64,000 nucleotides of DNA from Motacilla alba alba (Eukaryota > Chordata > Aves > Passeriformes > Motacillidae). Shown piece after piece: positions 12,348-25,253 of this stretch. Every line of letters begins with the position of its first letter. Positions within the stretch are counted from its first letter, which is position 1. The stretch spans positions 11,967,850 to 12,031,849 of the forward strand of contig NC_052031.1 in NCBI RefSeq assembly GCF_015832195.1. The letters are read 5' to 3'. The notes beneath the pieces were generated by a model. It saw nothing but the letters and a program-made list of their open reading frames with translations. It was not told the DNA's origin and searched no databases. The position numbers and the translations under genes are program-made.

Positions 12348-14649
12348 GGCTGTTTTGACAATCCCATCAAAGTTTTTCTAGTCCTACACAAGCTGGACAG
12401 AGATCCTAAATTAAATATAACATTGGACTGGTTTTGCATAACACAGTAGGGTTTACACATTGAATTACTGTTAGCACACCAGCTCTTTTTTCTTTTCTTT
12501 GATGATTTTCATACTGAATTTTTTATTTGCCAGCCTTCCTCTCTATAAATATCAAGAGGGAATATGTATGCTTTTTTAAAAAGCTACTTACATTGCAGAG
12601 CAGCAGATCCATGACTGTTTTCAAGCTTTTCACATCTTTCAAGAGCACCTGAAACTCAAATGAAGTTATTGTAGTTTTGTGTCAATCCCAATTCACAATT
12701 TATAATTATTTGTATGAAACAAAAATCTTCACCATCTTCAGCAAAGGAATCCATAGTTTTTCTTTTCAGTAGGTAGCTGAATACACCCAGAAATACTGTA
12801 AAATTATTACAGCAAAGTACTTCATCTTTCCTTTCATTGCAATATAGGAGATTTAATAAAAATTTTGTATCAACATTTACAGGATCATCCCGAATACCAG
12901 GTTCATCACTGTAAAATCACATAGCACTTGCTCAACTTGTCTCACACAGAGAATTAAGTATTTTCAGGTGTATATTTTCTCAACATTTAAGAAACAACTG
13001 CATGCATGCATCTCAGTGTGTTGTCCATCCAGAGATTCAGATGAATACAGTGCAGAAAGATAGCTGGGGGTTGATAATCACATCTTCAGCTGTGAGATCT
13101 CACTATTGTTCAGGAACAATCTATTCTGATACCATTACATCTAAAGCAAATCCCCCATCATTCAGGAACCAGAAAGAATTTCCCAACGCTCTTTACTGTC
13201 CTCACTGTGCAGTGATGATCAGATCACAGCTTGTCCAATACCATTCTCAAATTCATGGGGGAGCCAGCTGCTTTTATAGCCTAGCAAAGTGAATTGGTGC
13301 AATTTTTTTTTCTTCCAGGCCAAATGAACTGTTAAGTTTTCCTTCACAGAAAAGGAAGAAACTAAGTGGTATAACAATAAAAATATATATATATTTAGGT
13401 TACTAGCAGGCAAAGTTGAAGTTCTTTTTCTAATATAAATGTGTAGAGAGGCAAGGAAGGAGAGGGAGCATTGTCATTCTGGCAGAGGGTACCTGTATTA
13501 CATGAGCAAAAATATTGACTTTAGGGTGAAACTCTTCTTTCAGTAAAACTGGTAGGGGACAGGTCATTGAGGTACATTAAGCTGACTGGAAGGATAAGCA
13601 AACTGGAAACGACAGTGTTAATTCAGTATTGGCTTGTCTGCAAGCCTATTCATTACTTCTTACTTGGCATGAACCACAAGGTGCTAATCTAGGTTAGCAA
13701 GAGAAAACAAAAAGACACACTTTCCATAAGGAAGTTATATTAACCAACAGTTTGTAGTATATTGCAAGGCACAGGAGTGTCATTTTCTGTAAGTACAGGT
13801 AATTTTCTCTGTATGATCAACTGAAAATCTGCTACAGTAAGAAAACACAAAATTTAGTCTATCTAAAAATCCTTTGTGAGGAACAAAATTGTACCAGAAT
13901 CCTGGAGAAGCAAGCACTAGAGGAATATCAGATAGAATGTAATCATTTAAATGGGTAAGAATACTTAATCAATGTATATTCAGGAATATTGAAACTGCTG
14001 CCACATAATCATAGGGGCTTTTAGTAACTCTATCAAACGAGCTCCTGTGAAAAAGTACAAAGTAGTGAACAATTTACCTGTCTTTCAAACACAAGAAAAA
14101 AGATCTCAGCAGCAGCAAGGCTTTAGAACTTGTTTTTGATCAAAAACTAACTGCCAATGTGGAGATAAACTGAGAGCTAAGCAAAGGGAGTTTAGCCAAA
14201 GTTGGTTGGTCAGACTAACCTGGTAACTGATTCTTTTGCATCAAACAAGTGATATGTGCTTAATTAATCTATGCTTTCCATTTTACAAAATGCCAGTTAT
14301 AATTGTAACGCTTCCATCTTAGCCTGGAAAAGACAGTGCTTAGCATGAAATGTAAAGATGAATGGCTAGAAAGCAGCTAAGCAATCCTACTAGAAGAATC
14401 TGGACTGAAAGATTAATTTTATTGGAGAGCCTTTCAACAAGTCTTCTGTCTTATTTCATGAATCACTTAAGCACATAAACCAAGGGTAGAAGTCAGGTCC
14501 ACTTTCAGAGATGTAAGTTCAGGAATCTAGGGTGTAGCTGTCTCCAGGGCAGTGGAAAGGTGATCAATGCAGTCATATCATACCACACATGAAAGCTGAA
14601 ACAGCACACAGGTTTGTATACCAGTCAGTCACAGGAGATACTGTGATTT

Positions 14650-14830
14650 TATGATATTACTGCAAGGTGGGTGACCTAGTGACAAAGGCCATAAACAAGC
14701 TCAGTTGCCAGTGTGTTCTTTGCCTATGTCTTTACTGGAAAGATCTGTGTGCTGTTTGCTTGCAGAGGTTTGCAATAACAGGAAGCTAGACTTGATGACC
14801 CAGGTGTCCTTTCCAGTGTTTTGCTTCCTT
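14650..14830 (+). mobile_element. Probable old, internally deleted CR1 fragment
   Basis: Sequence resembling the internal CR1 coding region (GACAAAGGCCATAAACAAGC, then TTTGCCTATGTCTTTACTGG) is followed within 30-40 nt by a CR1-like 3' end (CTAGACTTGATGACCCAGG, then TCCTTTCCAG). This suggests a CR1 copy in sense orientation that has lost its middle. It is diverged, and the call rests on remembered consensus phrases. Confidence 0.45.
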
Positions 14831-16195
14831 AGTGGGACTGAAAAGAGCATTATTTTTTAAAAGCAGTTTTCAGTGACCTGTTGGCAGACAATGGACTCCA
14901 CAGAATTCCAAGTCTTTGGGAAGGATTGTTGTTGCCCAGTCAATTGATCCAAAGGCTTCCAAACTGTGTTAGAGCTCATAGAAAAGCATGCCCCTATACA
15001 GCATTTTTTAGCCTAAAATTTTCATGGTCAAGCTGGCTATTCCACTCTAAATGAGGTAGAAAAACAGCATCTTTTAAAAAGTAAATAATGCCCCTTATTT
15101 TAGAGTCTGTTGCCAACACTGGTTTGGCTCAGCTTTGTCAATGTATCTGAGGGACATTTTCATCTCAGTTTGCCAGAGCAAGTATTCTTCACACCTGACA
15201 TTCTTATATTTTCATATTGTATTCCAACTGTGCATATTCATTCACTTGTACACAATAAAGGCAGTGCTGGGTTGTGACAGACTGCTGGAGCAAAAGCGCC
15301 TTTGAGTGTTAAACCTGGGTTTCAAATGCTGATCACACTGTGTCTATCTACAAAACCATCTCCCTAGTGCTAAGCCCCATTCTTGTAGGCACAGCAAACC
15401 AGGTAAAGTACTGCTTTCTTCTGAAATTCCTTTGCCTCTCACAACTTTTAAATTATTTGCATTAAGCTAACATGCTGTACACACCCAGAATTCATTTGCT
15501 CCTTAGTGTTGAGACATATCAAATAAATGGAAAAAGTCAGTATAATAAGCTGCTTGGTTCTCTTTGGGTTTGTCTTCTCAATATATGAGAAGTTGGTAGG
15601 GAAAGGTAATACTTTTATTTTACCAATTAAAATATTTGTGATTCAGCCTCACTTTTCACCAATACAGATTGTTGAAATAATGCACCATGCTGCTGTTTAC
15701 AGAGGATTTTTTTATTGCACAGTCATAGTGTAGAGCCAGTGCATGTCTTTCTGTATCTGTCTTTGCAATAATCAGGCCTTAATCCCGGACTACACGTGGC
15801 ACTGCCAAATTCCACAGTTTATGAGGTGCCCACTGATGGTTCTGAGGGGAGATCTATAAGTGAGAGCTGCTGAAGTATTTCAGCCATCTGTAGTCCCTCC
15901 CATCCTGAGGGAACAAGGCACAGCTGGAGACACTTATGAGCAGTTGCCTGAAATAAACTTTGTCATTCCTTTTTCCTGTTGGGGTCAGCAACAAGCTGAC
16001 ACTAACCAAAAGCTTTTGTGTCACAATGTATAGACCAGAGTGCAATCCATAGGAAAGACCATTCCTGTCAATCACTGCTTTAAATGATGAACCTAAAGCA
16101 TTTCTAAGCATGCAGACAGCAATAGTCACAACAGACAACAGGCAACTTCTTAGTCCTCTAAATGCTTACAGTTTCACCTAATAATATTTGAAACA

Positions 16196-16253
16196 ATTAT
16201 TGTTATTATTGTTATTATTATTATTATTATTGTTGTTGTTGTTGTTGTTGTTA
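16196..16253. repeat. Compound trinucleotide microsatellite (TTA/TTG)n
   Basis: Nearly 60 nt of ATT/GTT units: mixed TTA and TTG at first, six TTA-type units, then seven consecutive TTG units. Probably length-polymorphic. Confidence 0.9.
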
Positions 16254-17001
16254 TCCCAGAACACTGTGTTCTTTCAAGTGAAGCTAAAGACACTTTTATA
16301 AGACTTCTAAAAGACTCTGTATCATTCAAATGATATATTACAGGATATAATATATGTCTAAAGACAGGTTAGGCAGGCATATGGAAATGCAACCTTATTG
16401 ATTCACAAACCTGTTGAGACTTTAATTGAGTAGCATTAAGGAGTTCAAGTTAATAATGTTAGCTTTAAATTTAAACTCTGAGACTGAGAGATTTATAATG
16501 ATAATTTTCATCAAAACTCCTTAGTGAGGGTACTACCTGGAAGTGGAATGTGTTTGGAACTTAAATGGCCTGTAATGATTTTCATGTTTTGTGAGTTGGA
16601 CTGATGTATTTCTGTCTCCCATTTCAGTTTATTCTTTGTAGGATTTAATGAATTGCAAGGAAAAGACAAATTAAAGACCAGAGGTGGATGTGCAGCAGTC
16701 CATTGTACAGTCAGTTTTAGGAAGAAGACACATTTTTAACCTCTATTTTGGACAGACTTTTCCATACTGATCTTCTTTGAATGTATTCTAGTTTGATTTA
16801 GTGTATTCTACTGAACATAACCACCTTCCAAGAGACACCTACATTTTCAATTCTCCTCCTTGTCTGTGGCCCATTTGTTTCCACCAGCTCCAGCCAGGAT
16901 GCCATTAGTCATGTGCAATAAACACAAGGTGGGAGGGGTTGGTGCAAATTCTCCAGATAAGACCAAAATGCTTTGCTCAATGGGATTTCTCTTTAAACCA
17001 G

Positions 17002-17093
17002 GTCCCGATTACAAAGAGCTGGATGTGCACCTTCGGAGAATGGAGTCTGGCTTTGGCTTCAGGATCCTGGGAGGAGATGAGCCTGGGCAGCCT
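17002..17093 (+). CDS. MAGI2: MAGI2 exon: N-terminal half of PDZ3
   Basis: This 92-nt exon enters in phase 1 and leaves in phase 0. After the split codon it reads [19 protein letters not shown] and then [15 protein letters not shown] is the PDZ carboxylate-binding loop, corresponding to the GLGF motif, followed by strand beta2 (RILGG). The acceptor is TTTAAACCAG|GTCCC, with a rather weak pyrimidine tract, and the donor is CCT|GTGAGT. The exon joins directly to ILIGAV in the next exon, giving an uninterrupted PDZ fold. PDZ3 of MAGI proteins binds C-terminal peptides of membrane partners. The upstream in-frame stretch before the AG is open only by chance. Confidence 0.97.
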
Positions 17094-20000
17094 GTGAGTT
17101 ATTTCTTCCTGATTTTCCCTTTCCTTCCACATTCTACAATCTGTGTAAAAGTCAGAAAAACATTGCTACATAACTGAACCCAAATGCACACCATGTTAAG
17201 GCTACAAGTAAAATTACTTTTATTCATCCATTAAAAAAAAAACCAAAAAACAGAACTCTCAGGCTGTTCACATCTAAAAGGTGTCACAGATAATTAAGTT
17301 AGAATAAGAAGGCATTAAGGTGGAAACAGAGCATCACTCATCCCATTACTGCAGAGTGTGACCTGGCATCTCTTAATCTGGACTTTTCAAAATCAAGTTT
17401 AAGCAGAAGATTCCAAAAATCCAATTATGTAAGACTATCCATAACCATGTTCAGAGTAGACAACTTGTATACAAAATGTATAAATATTTTTATAAATTAA
17501 TGATCTATCTAAATACTATAATTTTCAGAGCAGGTAGAATTATTACTCTTTCAGAAAAAAACTCAATGGTGTAACTATAATCTGACAGCTAGGACTAATC
17601 TCAAGTCAATAATGATAGTTTTACTATCACAATTTTAAGCATTATCAGTTTAAATCCTGTGTTACCACATTTCTGGGATAAAGTATAATTAATTATTAGA
17701 TTAGTATATTCCCTAGTCAATAATTTATATATTCCATATTCAAATTAATACAGAATAGTATATTTTTCATTCAAGCCTTAAGGTTAACCAGCACATGGCT
17801 TTGAAAAACAAAGAAGCTCTTATATATTAAAATTGTCAACATCTGTCAAAGTACTGATAAATCTTAACAGTTCACTGATGTCTCCCATAAAAAGAGAATA
17901 ATGCAGTGTATTCTAAAAAAGATGCTTCAGGTGCTGTTTGAAATTCAGTTTAGAATAAGTGTTTTCAATGGTTTTTCAAACATAATGTACAGCTATTTAG
18001 AAGGACTCCAAGACAATACTGCTTCATCCTCTACACTTGCAGTGTGCCTGAAGTCCCTCTGATATGTAACATCCTTCTGTGGAGCATGTCCCAGTGCACA
18101 TAAAATGAGGCCACTGAGCTATCAGCTGCACATTCTCCAGCTCAGCATTTTTCCTGTCCCTTCTGAACAGGCCAGCCAGTATAAGTTCTCAAAGCACACA
18201 TACTGGGTGAAGCCAAAAAGGAAATCTCTGAGGTGTTAGTGGAAATGTTCCATTTTATCTTTTTAGATTGTTAGGAAATGGCACTAGTAAGGCACTACCT
18301 TTAAAACCAGGCTGGGTGGAGCTTGGAGCAACATGGTGTAGTGGAAGGTTTCACTGCCCATGGCATGGCAGGGAGATTGGAGTAGAGGGGTTTTAATGTC
18401 CTTTCCCACCCAAACCATTCTATATTCTAGGAAGATTTGGAAATCTCCTTCTACCTGCTTTGGACAGTGGTGTCTAATGGCATTTCCTATCTCCCAGGAA
18501 AGTGTCCCTGGCTACAGGGCTGCTCAGTATTTTGTAGGAGGCTCTCTTGGTGTCTCCTTTAGTGCTTTTCTCATTAAAAATGGATAATTAAGCAGTCACG
18601 GACTAGGCATCTGACTGGCTCTGCTTGTTGGAGGTTTATGACAATCTCATGGGGAAAAGTACAGCTTAAATGTCTTATCTAAAAGATGATTATTTATAGA
18701 AAACGGAATGATTTCAACCTAAAGAACAAAGAGAAAACTCATGTAGAATATCTGATATTCTGATACTTCATATCCATAATACATGCCAGAGTTGTGAGAC
18801 TTGAGTCTCTCAGTCTGCTCAGCAGTCCAGTAGAAAAGAAATTTTGAAGCAAGCCTTTTGCCCTGCAGCTACATGCATTATGCACGGAAGTATTACAGAG
18901 GATCAGCTCTTTCTAGTGTCTCTTCAGCAAAGGACTGACCTGACTTTACTGTCTGAAGTCAAAGAGCCATAGCTGGATATCAAGGGCAGAGATAAGCACC
19001 TTGCTATTTTTGGAGAGCAGGACCAAAAATGCTGCCCTCTGTGAACCACCCTCTAACACATTTCACTGTCCTGTTGAACAATTGCTCTCAGCCTGCCCTT
19101 AGCCTCAAGGTTGCTATCTCTACTCCATGGTTTGCACATACAAAAGCATTTTTTCCCAAGACTTATCAATCCAATGGGCTTTACAGGTCTTTGCAAACAT
19201 TTCTCAAAGTCCCCAGGAGTTAAGAAGAGCCTAACTTGAAGCTGAGGATTGTACAAGGCAAAAAAGACACCTTCTTAGAATTAAATGTTGCAGTGCTGAG
19301 GTTTTCAATTCTCACACCCTTGTGGTTGTCCATCTTGTTTTCACTGCTCAAATTTAACACCAATAAGCACAACAGATGTACTCTTTTTAGTGTCCCTCTA
19401 TTTTGTATTCAAAGTACAAGACTTCTTAACTCTGTTCTCTCTCCTCCACTGCTTCCCTGCCCCCCATGGATAGCCCACCTGCAGCCTCTCATTCCTTTCA
19501 CCTCCAGAAAAGCAGAAGCAGTTTTGCTTGTTCTCCAAACCCCTGCCTTTCCTATGAAACAAGAACTGAGACGCTTTGAAATTTTTATTTCAGCTCTCCT
19601 GCTGTGCAGTCAGGTAACACAGAACAAAAGGAAGCTTTTGTCTTTGTGGTTCTGTATCTAAAAAGGAATATGGATTCTTCAGCATAAGGCAATAACTTTT
19701 TCAAAGAAGCAGAATCCAAATAACGTTATTTTAGAAGGGTAATACTGACACTATAGAGGGACTGTAGCTTAGTTTTCTTCTAGTTATATCAGCTACCTGG
19801 CACCTTAGAAGGAGAAAATGCTGCTGTACTACTCCACTTTTCATATTTGTAAGTGTAAAAATGCTTTTGAAAGGAAATACTTAAATTTGTTGAGAAATTT
19901 CAAATATCAAGACTGAGTTGTGCCAGTTCAAATAACCTCTCAAATCTTATAATATTGCACTACAACAGCTATTTATCCCATCTCCCAGTAACTTGAGGAT

Positions 20001-22754
20001 TTAGAGATAATCTCTGTTATGGTGAATTATAATATTACTGAAAGGTTGCAAAAACGCATAAATTGGAACTTTACTGAAGTTGCAAATTGCTGTCCCAAAG
20101 GGGAGATGTATTTTGCATACATTTGTGCAGCTCAAACTCTGAATCGCAGGAACACATACATCATTTCTATAAGAGTTTTACCTTTTCAACACAGATGGAC
20201 TGGGATTTTTTTTTAAATGTCCTCATCATATTTGTTTGTATTCTTTTTATTGTCAGTGCCAAGATATATTCGAAGTATCTTTCTACATTTCTAAGATATA
20301 GATGTCCATAGAGCAAAATGTTAGGACAAGGCCATGCCTTGGGAAGTCCTATTTTAACAATGATTAGATAGAGTTCAGGTGATTAGCTTGAATCTGGACA
20401 TCACTGATACTTAAAATTAGGTGAATCACTCTTTATGTGTATATACTTAAATTTTGCTATGTGCCTGTGAAGCTACTGTGTTATATTTAGAGAAACTAAA
20501 ATACAAATTCAGATAATTACCAAGAATCACAAAAAAGTCAGTATAAAAGCAGATTAACCTGTATAAATTAATAGACACAGGCTTTAATTTCAGATTAGGC
20601 TCTGCCACAATCATCCTAATTCCAGAATTTGTCCTGTTTAATCTCAAACAATAGGAGAAACTTTTCTTTTTTCTCTACAACACACTCTTTATTGCTTACA
20701 TGCCATCATCCTCCTCACGCATTCAAAGCCATTTCATACCAGTATGAAACTGCATTTCAGAGGTAATATAATCCTGATACATATTTTTCCAATTTGTGCT
20801 TTACATGTAGAATTGATAACTATTATGGCAACTTCTCAGCCATGAAACAAGAGCAGATAATGCATAAGAGACAAATTCAGACACAGAAAATGAAAAAGTT
20901 AGGAAAGTGAAGTTATTCTTGCTATTAAATATCCGAAATAATAGATATGGTAGCCACCATCTTGACAAACACACCTAGCTGAAGTGTTTGAAGTATGACT
21001 CTGTTGCTTATGGTAGGAATCCAACACTGAGGTGAGTAACACAATCACATTACATGGTGGACATGTGAAATATCAACAATAATTACTTAGCCAGATCTAG
21101 AAGGAGTTTTTCTAGTTTGCTGTGCATACTGATGACCTACCATGCTATGATGTGCATTTTGTTTTTACAAAGGTTAAAGATGCTCAAATTGTTTAATATT
21201 ATGTCATAAAATTATAAAAAAAAACTGCAAATGTTCAACAAAACCAAAGGAGGAAGCCAATCCCTACAATCTCCCAAGCTGCAGAGGGTTATTACCCATC
21301 TCTTCTCAAAATAACTAGGAAGAAATTCTTACTCATGTGAGTTGCCTAATTCTCAAATGTTTTGAGAATACTTTGTGGATATCTAGCTAAAAGTAGCCTT
21401 GGAGAGCTTTTCTTCTGTCTGGTAAAGGAGCATAAATTCATATTTATTGGTTGAATTTTGCACAAAGTATTTTCCGAAGGTTTGAGGTTTCCAATATTTT
21501 TTCACCATTTGAAGAACAGGATGGAGAACCTGAAACAGCCTCTCTAGCCACTCAGCCTGGCACTGCTTAACAGGATCCCAGGAATACCAGAAAGCAGGAA
21601 AAAGCTGCATCATGTTCTCTCTTTGCGAAGTTTTGAAAGCAAAAGTAAGCCAAAGGGAGGTGAAAAACTGGGGAAAATTCTCCAGGCTCCACAGGGGATT
21701 TCATTTAAACACTATGCTGAGATATTTGCCACTCTGCAGCTAAGACCACAAAAAACCACAGGCCCACCTGTGTGATTACCACATCTAGCCTTTGCAATTC
21801 ATCATGAAAAGCAATGCTTCATAGCTTTTATCTTTTATTATTAAAAGCAGATTGTCACATGGCATGTCATATCCATCATTTTGTGCTCACTCTCAGACTG
21901 AAAAAGAGAACAGAAAATTTGAAACATGCTCTGTGAATGCTTTAATATTCTTTCAAAGAAAGCAGGTTTTGTTTGAATCAATCTCAACTGTTCTACCAGT
22001 TATTCCACGGGGAAAATATATATGTCGTCTTCTAAGAAATTATGTGAAATTATCTGCATAGAAGGTGGAGAAAGTCATCACAAGGTTTTGGACAGATTTT
22101 TTACTAGTTTATGTGTCCCATACAAACTACATTTAAATGTCGATTTGGGAAAACAACATCTGCCCAGAACAAGCTATTTTTTCCTCTTTTTTTCCATTTT
22201 AACCAAGCACTGCCTGAGCAATCATTCATTAAGAGTAATAACATTTAATATAGTACTTCTTTTCCCCTAAAGAGTCCCAAAGCCAGCTCTGCGTAGTGGG
22301 GTCACTTCCACTGCTGACCTCAGGTATATGACTCCAGGTGCTTAAATCACACAGCAGTGAAGAGCCTTTGATAAGAAATACAGACTTGATAATTTTAAAT
22401 AAAAAGACCCTTACATAGAATTAATCTTTTTAAGTCTTTGTTATAAAGTAGTCTATAGAAACTCAACACTCCTTAGAGGCACAGTATTTTGATTTGAACA
22501 TTTCAAGCAGAACTCAGATTAGGATTCTCTTGTGTATCTCTCCTGTGCAGGTAGAAAACACCTTACCTTCTTACCAAAGACAAGGAAGCATCTTCAGTCA
22601 TACCCACGAGAGGACAAGAACAGCTTTTAGACACACACAGACCTCTTCACCTGTGCTAAATCACTAGCTTAATTTCACAAGAAAGAGAAAATCATGTCAC
22701 TAAATTGGAGGTTCAGTGTAACATATGACAGGATTTTGTTTCTTTGCTGCCTAG
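17094..22754 (+). other. MAGI2: MAGI2 intron (about 5.7 kb)
   Basis: GT-AG intron from GTGAGT to TTTGCTGCCTAG. It holds a sense-oriented CR1 3' end near 18306. The remainder is AT-rich single-copy-looking sequence with no coding signal. The longest open frame (about 141 codons from 19236) has no splice-site context and looks like chance. Confidence 0.75.
18306..18432 (+). mobile_element. CR1 LINE 3'-end fragment (sense)
   Basis: Sequence reading GCTTGGAGCAACATGGTGTAG, then GGAAGGTTTCACTGCCCATGG, then CCCACCCAAACCATTCTATA follows the order of the avian CR1 3' UTR and ends where CR1 ends. It is 5'-truncated, with moderate divergence. Confidence 0.8.
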
Positions 22755-22947
22755 ATTCTCATCGGAGCAGTGATTGCCATGGGCTCAGCAGACCGAGATG
22801 GTCGTCTCCATCCTGGTGATGAGCTGGTGTATGTGGATGGGATTCCAGTGGCCGGCAAAACCCACCGATACGTGATTGACCTTATGCATAACGCCGCCCG
22901 AAACGGGCAGGTGAATCTTACTGTGAGGAGAAAGGTGCTACCCACGG
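22755..22947 (+). CDS. MAGI2: MAGI2 exon: C-terminal half of PDZ3
   Basis: This 193-nt exon enters in phase 0 and leaves in phase 1. It begins [20 protein letters not shown], continues [19 protein letters not shown] and ends [10 protein letters not shown] plus one G. It supplies the rest of PDZ3: the GDELVYVDG core (strand beta4 and turn), helix alphaB beginning [10 protein letters not shown], and the last strand [10 protein letters not shown]. His at the start of alphaB is the hallmark of class I PDZ domains, which prefer S/T-X-hydrophobic C-termini. The acceptor is GCTGCCTAG and the donor is ACGG|GTGAGT. The last residues (VLPT) begin the disordered linker. In the constitutive transcript the split codon is completed by GA of exon 26004-26252 (Gly). 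Confidence 0.97.
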
Positions 22948-23919
22948 GTGAGTGAAGGCTGGGAAAGGTGAAAGGAAAAACAGATCCCAATGTTGGCAGC
23001 ACAAACCGGTGCTGTTTGTAAATAATAGAGGAAATCAAAGTGAATGTTTGTGTCATTTTGAGGAAAGAATAATTGTAAATATGTGTCCCTTGTTCCTCTG
23101 ACAAAAATACTGCAACTGAGTGTTGTTTCCTTCAGAAGTGAAAACATACTGGCAACCCTGGTGTGGTGATCATAAGTGCTCTGGGTTTGTTCCATGCTGT
23201 CTTGGTCTGTGCTGTCTCCTTTTGTTCACTTTTGGGACTAAACATTCACCTAAGTTAAAGCCATTTGAGCTGACTGTGTCAATAAGAGAAAGGCTCAAAG
23301 ACTGTTAACTGTTTTAGGGCAGGAATTCATTTCACTCTTATATGTGTTAAAAGCCCATTTCTGGTCTCACTGATGCCATCTGGAATTTCCCACTGAACTG
23401 CAATAAAAGCTGGCTGAAAATCTTCTGTAGGGCACAAGGGGTGGATTCTTCTGTCAAGCAGACATATTCAGAAAATGAACCTGAACAACTATGAAGTATT
23501 TGTAGTAAATTAGATGTTTAGACTAACTCAGTCTCAATTGCCGAAAAACATCGGAACTTTGAAAAATGTGTGTGGCAGCATCTATTAAAGCTTTAATGGG
23601 AGAATTTGATGACCTTTCATTAGAACCATTGCTTACTTGAGGAAAGAAGTTTATTTAATAACTTTTAAAACATTTTTGGTGAGTACGCTTGTCTGAGGTA
23701 CCAGAAATGAGCAAAACCACATTCCCAGCCTGTACTGTCTTCTGCCTGCCCATGCCCTAGATCCACTGTCACTGCCTGCGCCGTTCCCCTTCGCTCCTGT
23801 GCCAAAAAAGCCGCCCTCCCACTCACCTTCGTCTTCGCAGTCCCCCTCCCACTGCGGCACCGCAGCTCCCTGCCAGCCGTGCTCCTGCAGGACTGACTTT
23901 CTTCTGTTACTGACTCCAG

Positions 23920-24006
23920 AGTCCTCCAGCCAGAAAGGTGCCCCTGCGCCTGGTGCGACGCCCCCTCGCAGCTCCCCCAGCGCGAGGAAAATGGCCAATA
24001 ACCAAG
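23920..24006 (+). CDS. MAGI2: Candidate MAGI2 cassette exon, 87 nt (29 codons), in frame
   Basis: A predicted, not established, exon. A CTGAC branch-point-like motif at 23893-23897 is followed by TTTCTTCTGTTACTGACTCCAG, a good pyrimidine tract and acceptor, and the block ends AACCAAG|GTAATG. Its length is divisible by three, and it enters and leaves in phase 1, exactly as the flanking junction requires. In that phase it is open: ESSSQKGAPAPGATPP, then RSSPSARKMANNQ, then Gly from the split codon. The Ser/Pro/Ala-rich composition matches the neighbouring disordered linker between PDZ3 and PDZ4, and GC content jumps relative to surrounding intron. I do not recall this insert from mammalian MAGI2. 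The alternative is a GC-rich intronic island whose open frame is partly a result of composition. Confidence 0.55.
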
Positions 24007-25033
24007 GTAATGACGCCAAGCCCTCGCCGCCAGCACCGCTCCACGCCAGCCGCGACGCCTGCTGCAGGCAAAGCTGGCACAGAGCGGGCGCCCGCCTTTG
24101 CTGCTGCTTGTTAAACATTAAAGCTCTACCAGCAACTCTGGGCTTCTGGTGCCGACAGTAAGCAAGCTGGTAAAACACCTGAAGTTATTCTTGGGCCTTG
24201 AGAGTGCCACACCAGGGAATGTGGCATGTAGCTCATTAATGTTTAAGCATTTCAGGAGCTGAACAGGATTTTAATGTGGTGTGTTACAATGTAAGCTTTG
24301 TGGAAAAATTTAAAACAACTGGTGTTGGGCGTGACTGAAAAATGCTATGCTAATACATCAGGGCAATTGATTCCATGGGAATTTTCACTAGCATGAATGT
24401 ATACAACAGAGGGATCTGGGGTTTTGCTTACCTGTCTGTAGCTGATATACGTATCTTAGGCCTCATCTGGAATTACCATTTTGTACATATACTTACCCAG
24501 ATCTGGAACAGAAATTCACATTTCTCAAGATCTGGAAAACAATTTGCTTAGGAAAATGTGATTTTTGGATTAAAATGCCATTTTTTCACAGGTAGGAGCA
24601 AAATGGATTTTTTCTGATGAGTATCTATTGCACAGTTGACAGTCGAATAGTAGCCATTTAAGCTTTTCCTCCTTTATCATTCTTTTCCTATATTTAATGG
24701 CATTCAATTGCATTCTTTCATGGCCAAGCCAGCTCTTGGTCATTTTACAGGGTAAGAAAATTTCCTTTCTGTTGCAGCCATACTGACACAAACAATATTC
24801 AGCTTTCTGAAACATGACAGCCAGAAAATGAGAACTCTCTTGTCGCTGACTATGGCATTTAGTTGCAGATTTGGTTCAATAACTCTTAGAGATTTTCAGG
24901 AGTATAATAATTGTTTGTTTTTCTTCCTCTTTATACTCTCTAATTACTTTATTTCATAGTTGCAGAAGGACTACTAAAGGACACACCTGACTGAGAAAAC
25001 AACAGCTTGTACTTGGATGCTGTTTATTTTATT

Positions 25034-25050
25034 AATATATACACACACAC
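25034..25050. repeat. Short (AT)n(AC)n tract
   Basis: AATATAT followed by five AC units. Confidence 0.75.
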
Positions 25051-25217
25051 TGAAGATCTAATTTGCAAACTCTCTACCTAGGATGTATGTGTATATGTGG
25101 GAGCTCCTCACGTGTTCAGTAAAATTACTCTGCCACTCTTTTTGTTCCAAACAGAAAGCATAATACTTACATTTATCTGAAATTTCTGTTTTAAAACTGT
25201 CAATAAATGCTGATTTG

Positions 25218-25253
25218 TGTAAACAATTTTGATCTTGTAAACAATTTTGATCT
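25218..25253. repeat. Perfect 18-bp tandem duplication
   Basis: TGTAAACAATTTTGATCT occurs twice head to tail (25218-25235 and 25236-25253) with no mismatch, so the duplication is probably recent. Confidence 0.9.

Larger units (their letters stand above)
11766..17001 (+). other. MAGI2: MAGI2 intron (GC-AG, about 5.2 kb)
   Basis: The intron starts with GCAAGT rather than GTAAGT and ends with TTTAAACCAG at 17001. It contains an A16 run near 12332, an internally deleted old CR1 near 14650 and a TTA/TTG microsatellite near 16196. I see no other coding exon. Confidence 0.75.

Noticed and set aside
19236..19661. 141-codon intronic open frame
   Set aside because: Hydrophobic/Leu-Pro mixture with no domain, no splice context and no conservation evidence available.
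23799..24161. 120-codon + strand open frame starting MPKKPPSHSP as an independent small gene
   Set aside because: No promoter or homologue is recognised. Only the 23920-24006 part has fitting splice signals, and an upstream acceptor at about 23840 would give a length that breaks the MAGI2 frame.
23651..24178. 175-codon minus-strand open frame over the GC-rich island
   Set aside because: Low stop density is expected in GC-rich DNA, no domain is visible, and the + strand has a coherent splice-site and phase explanation.
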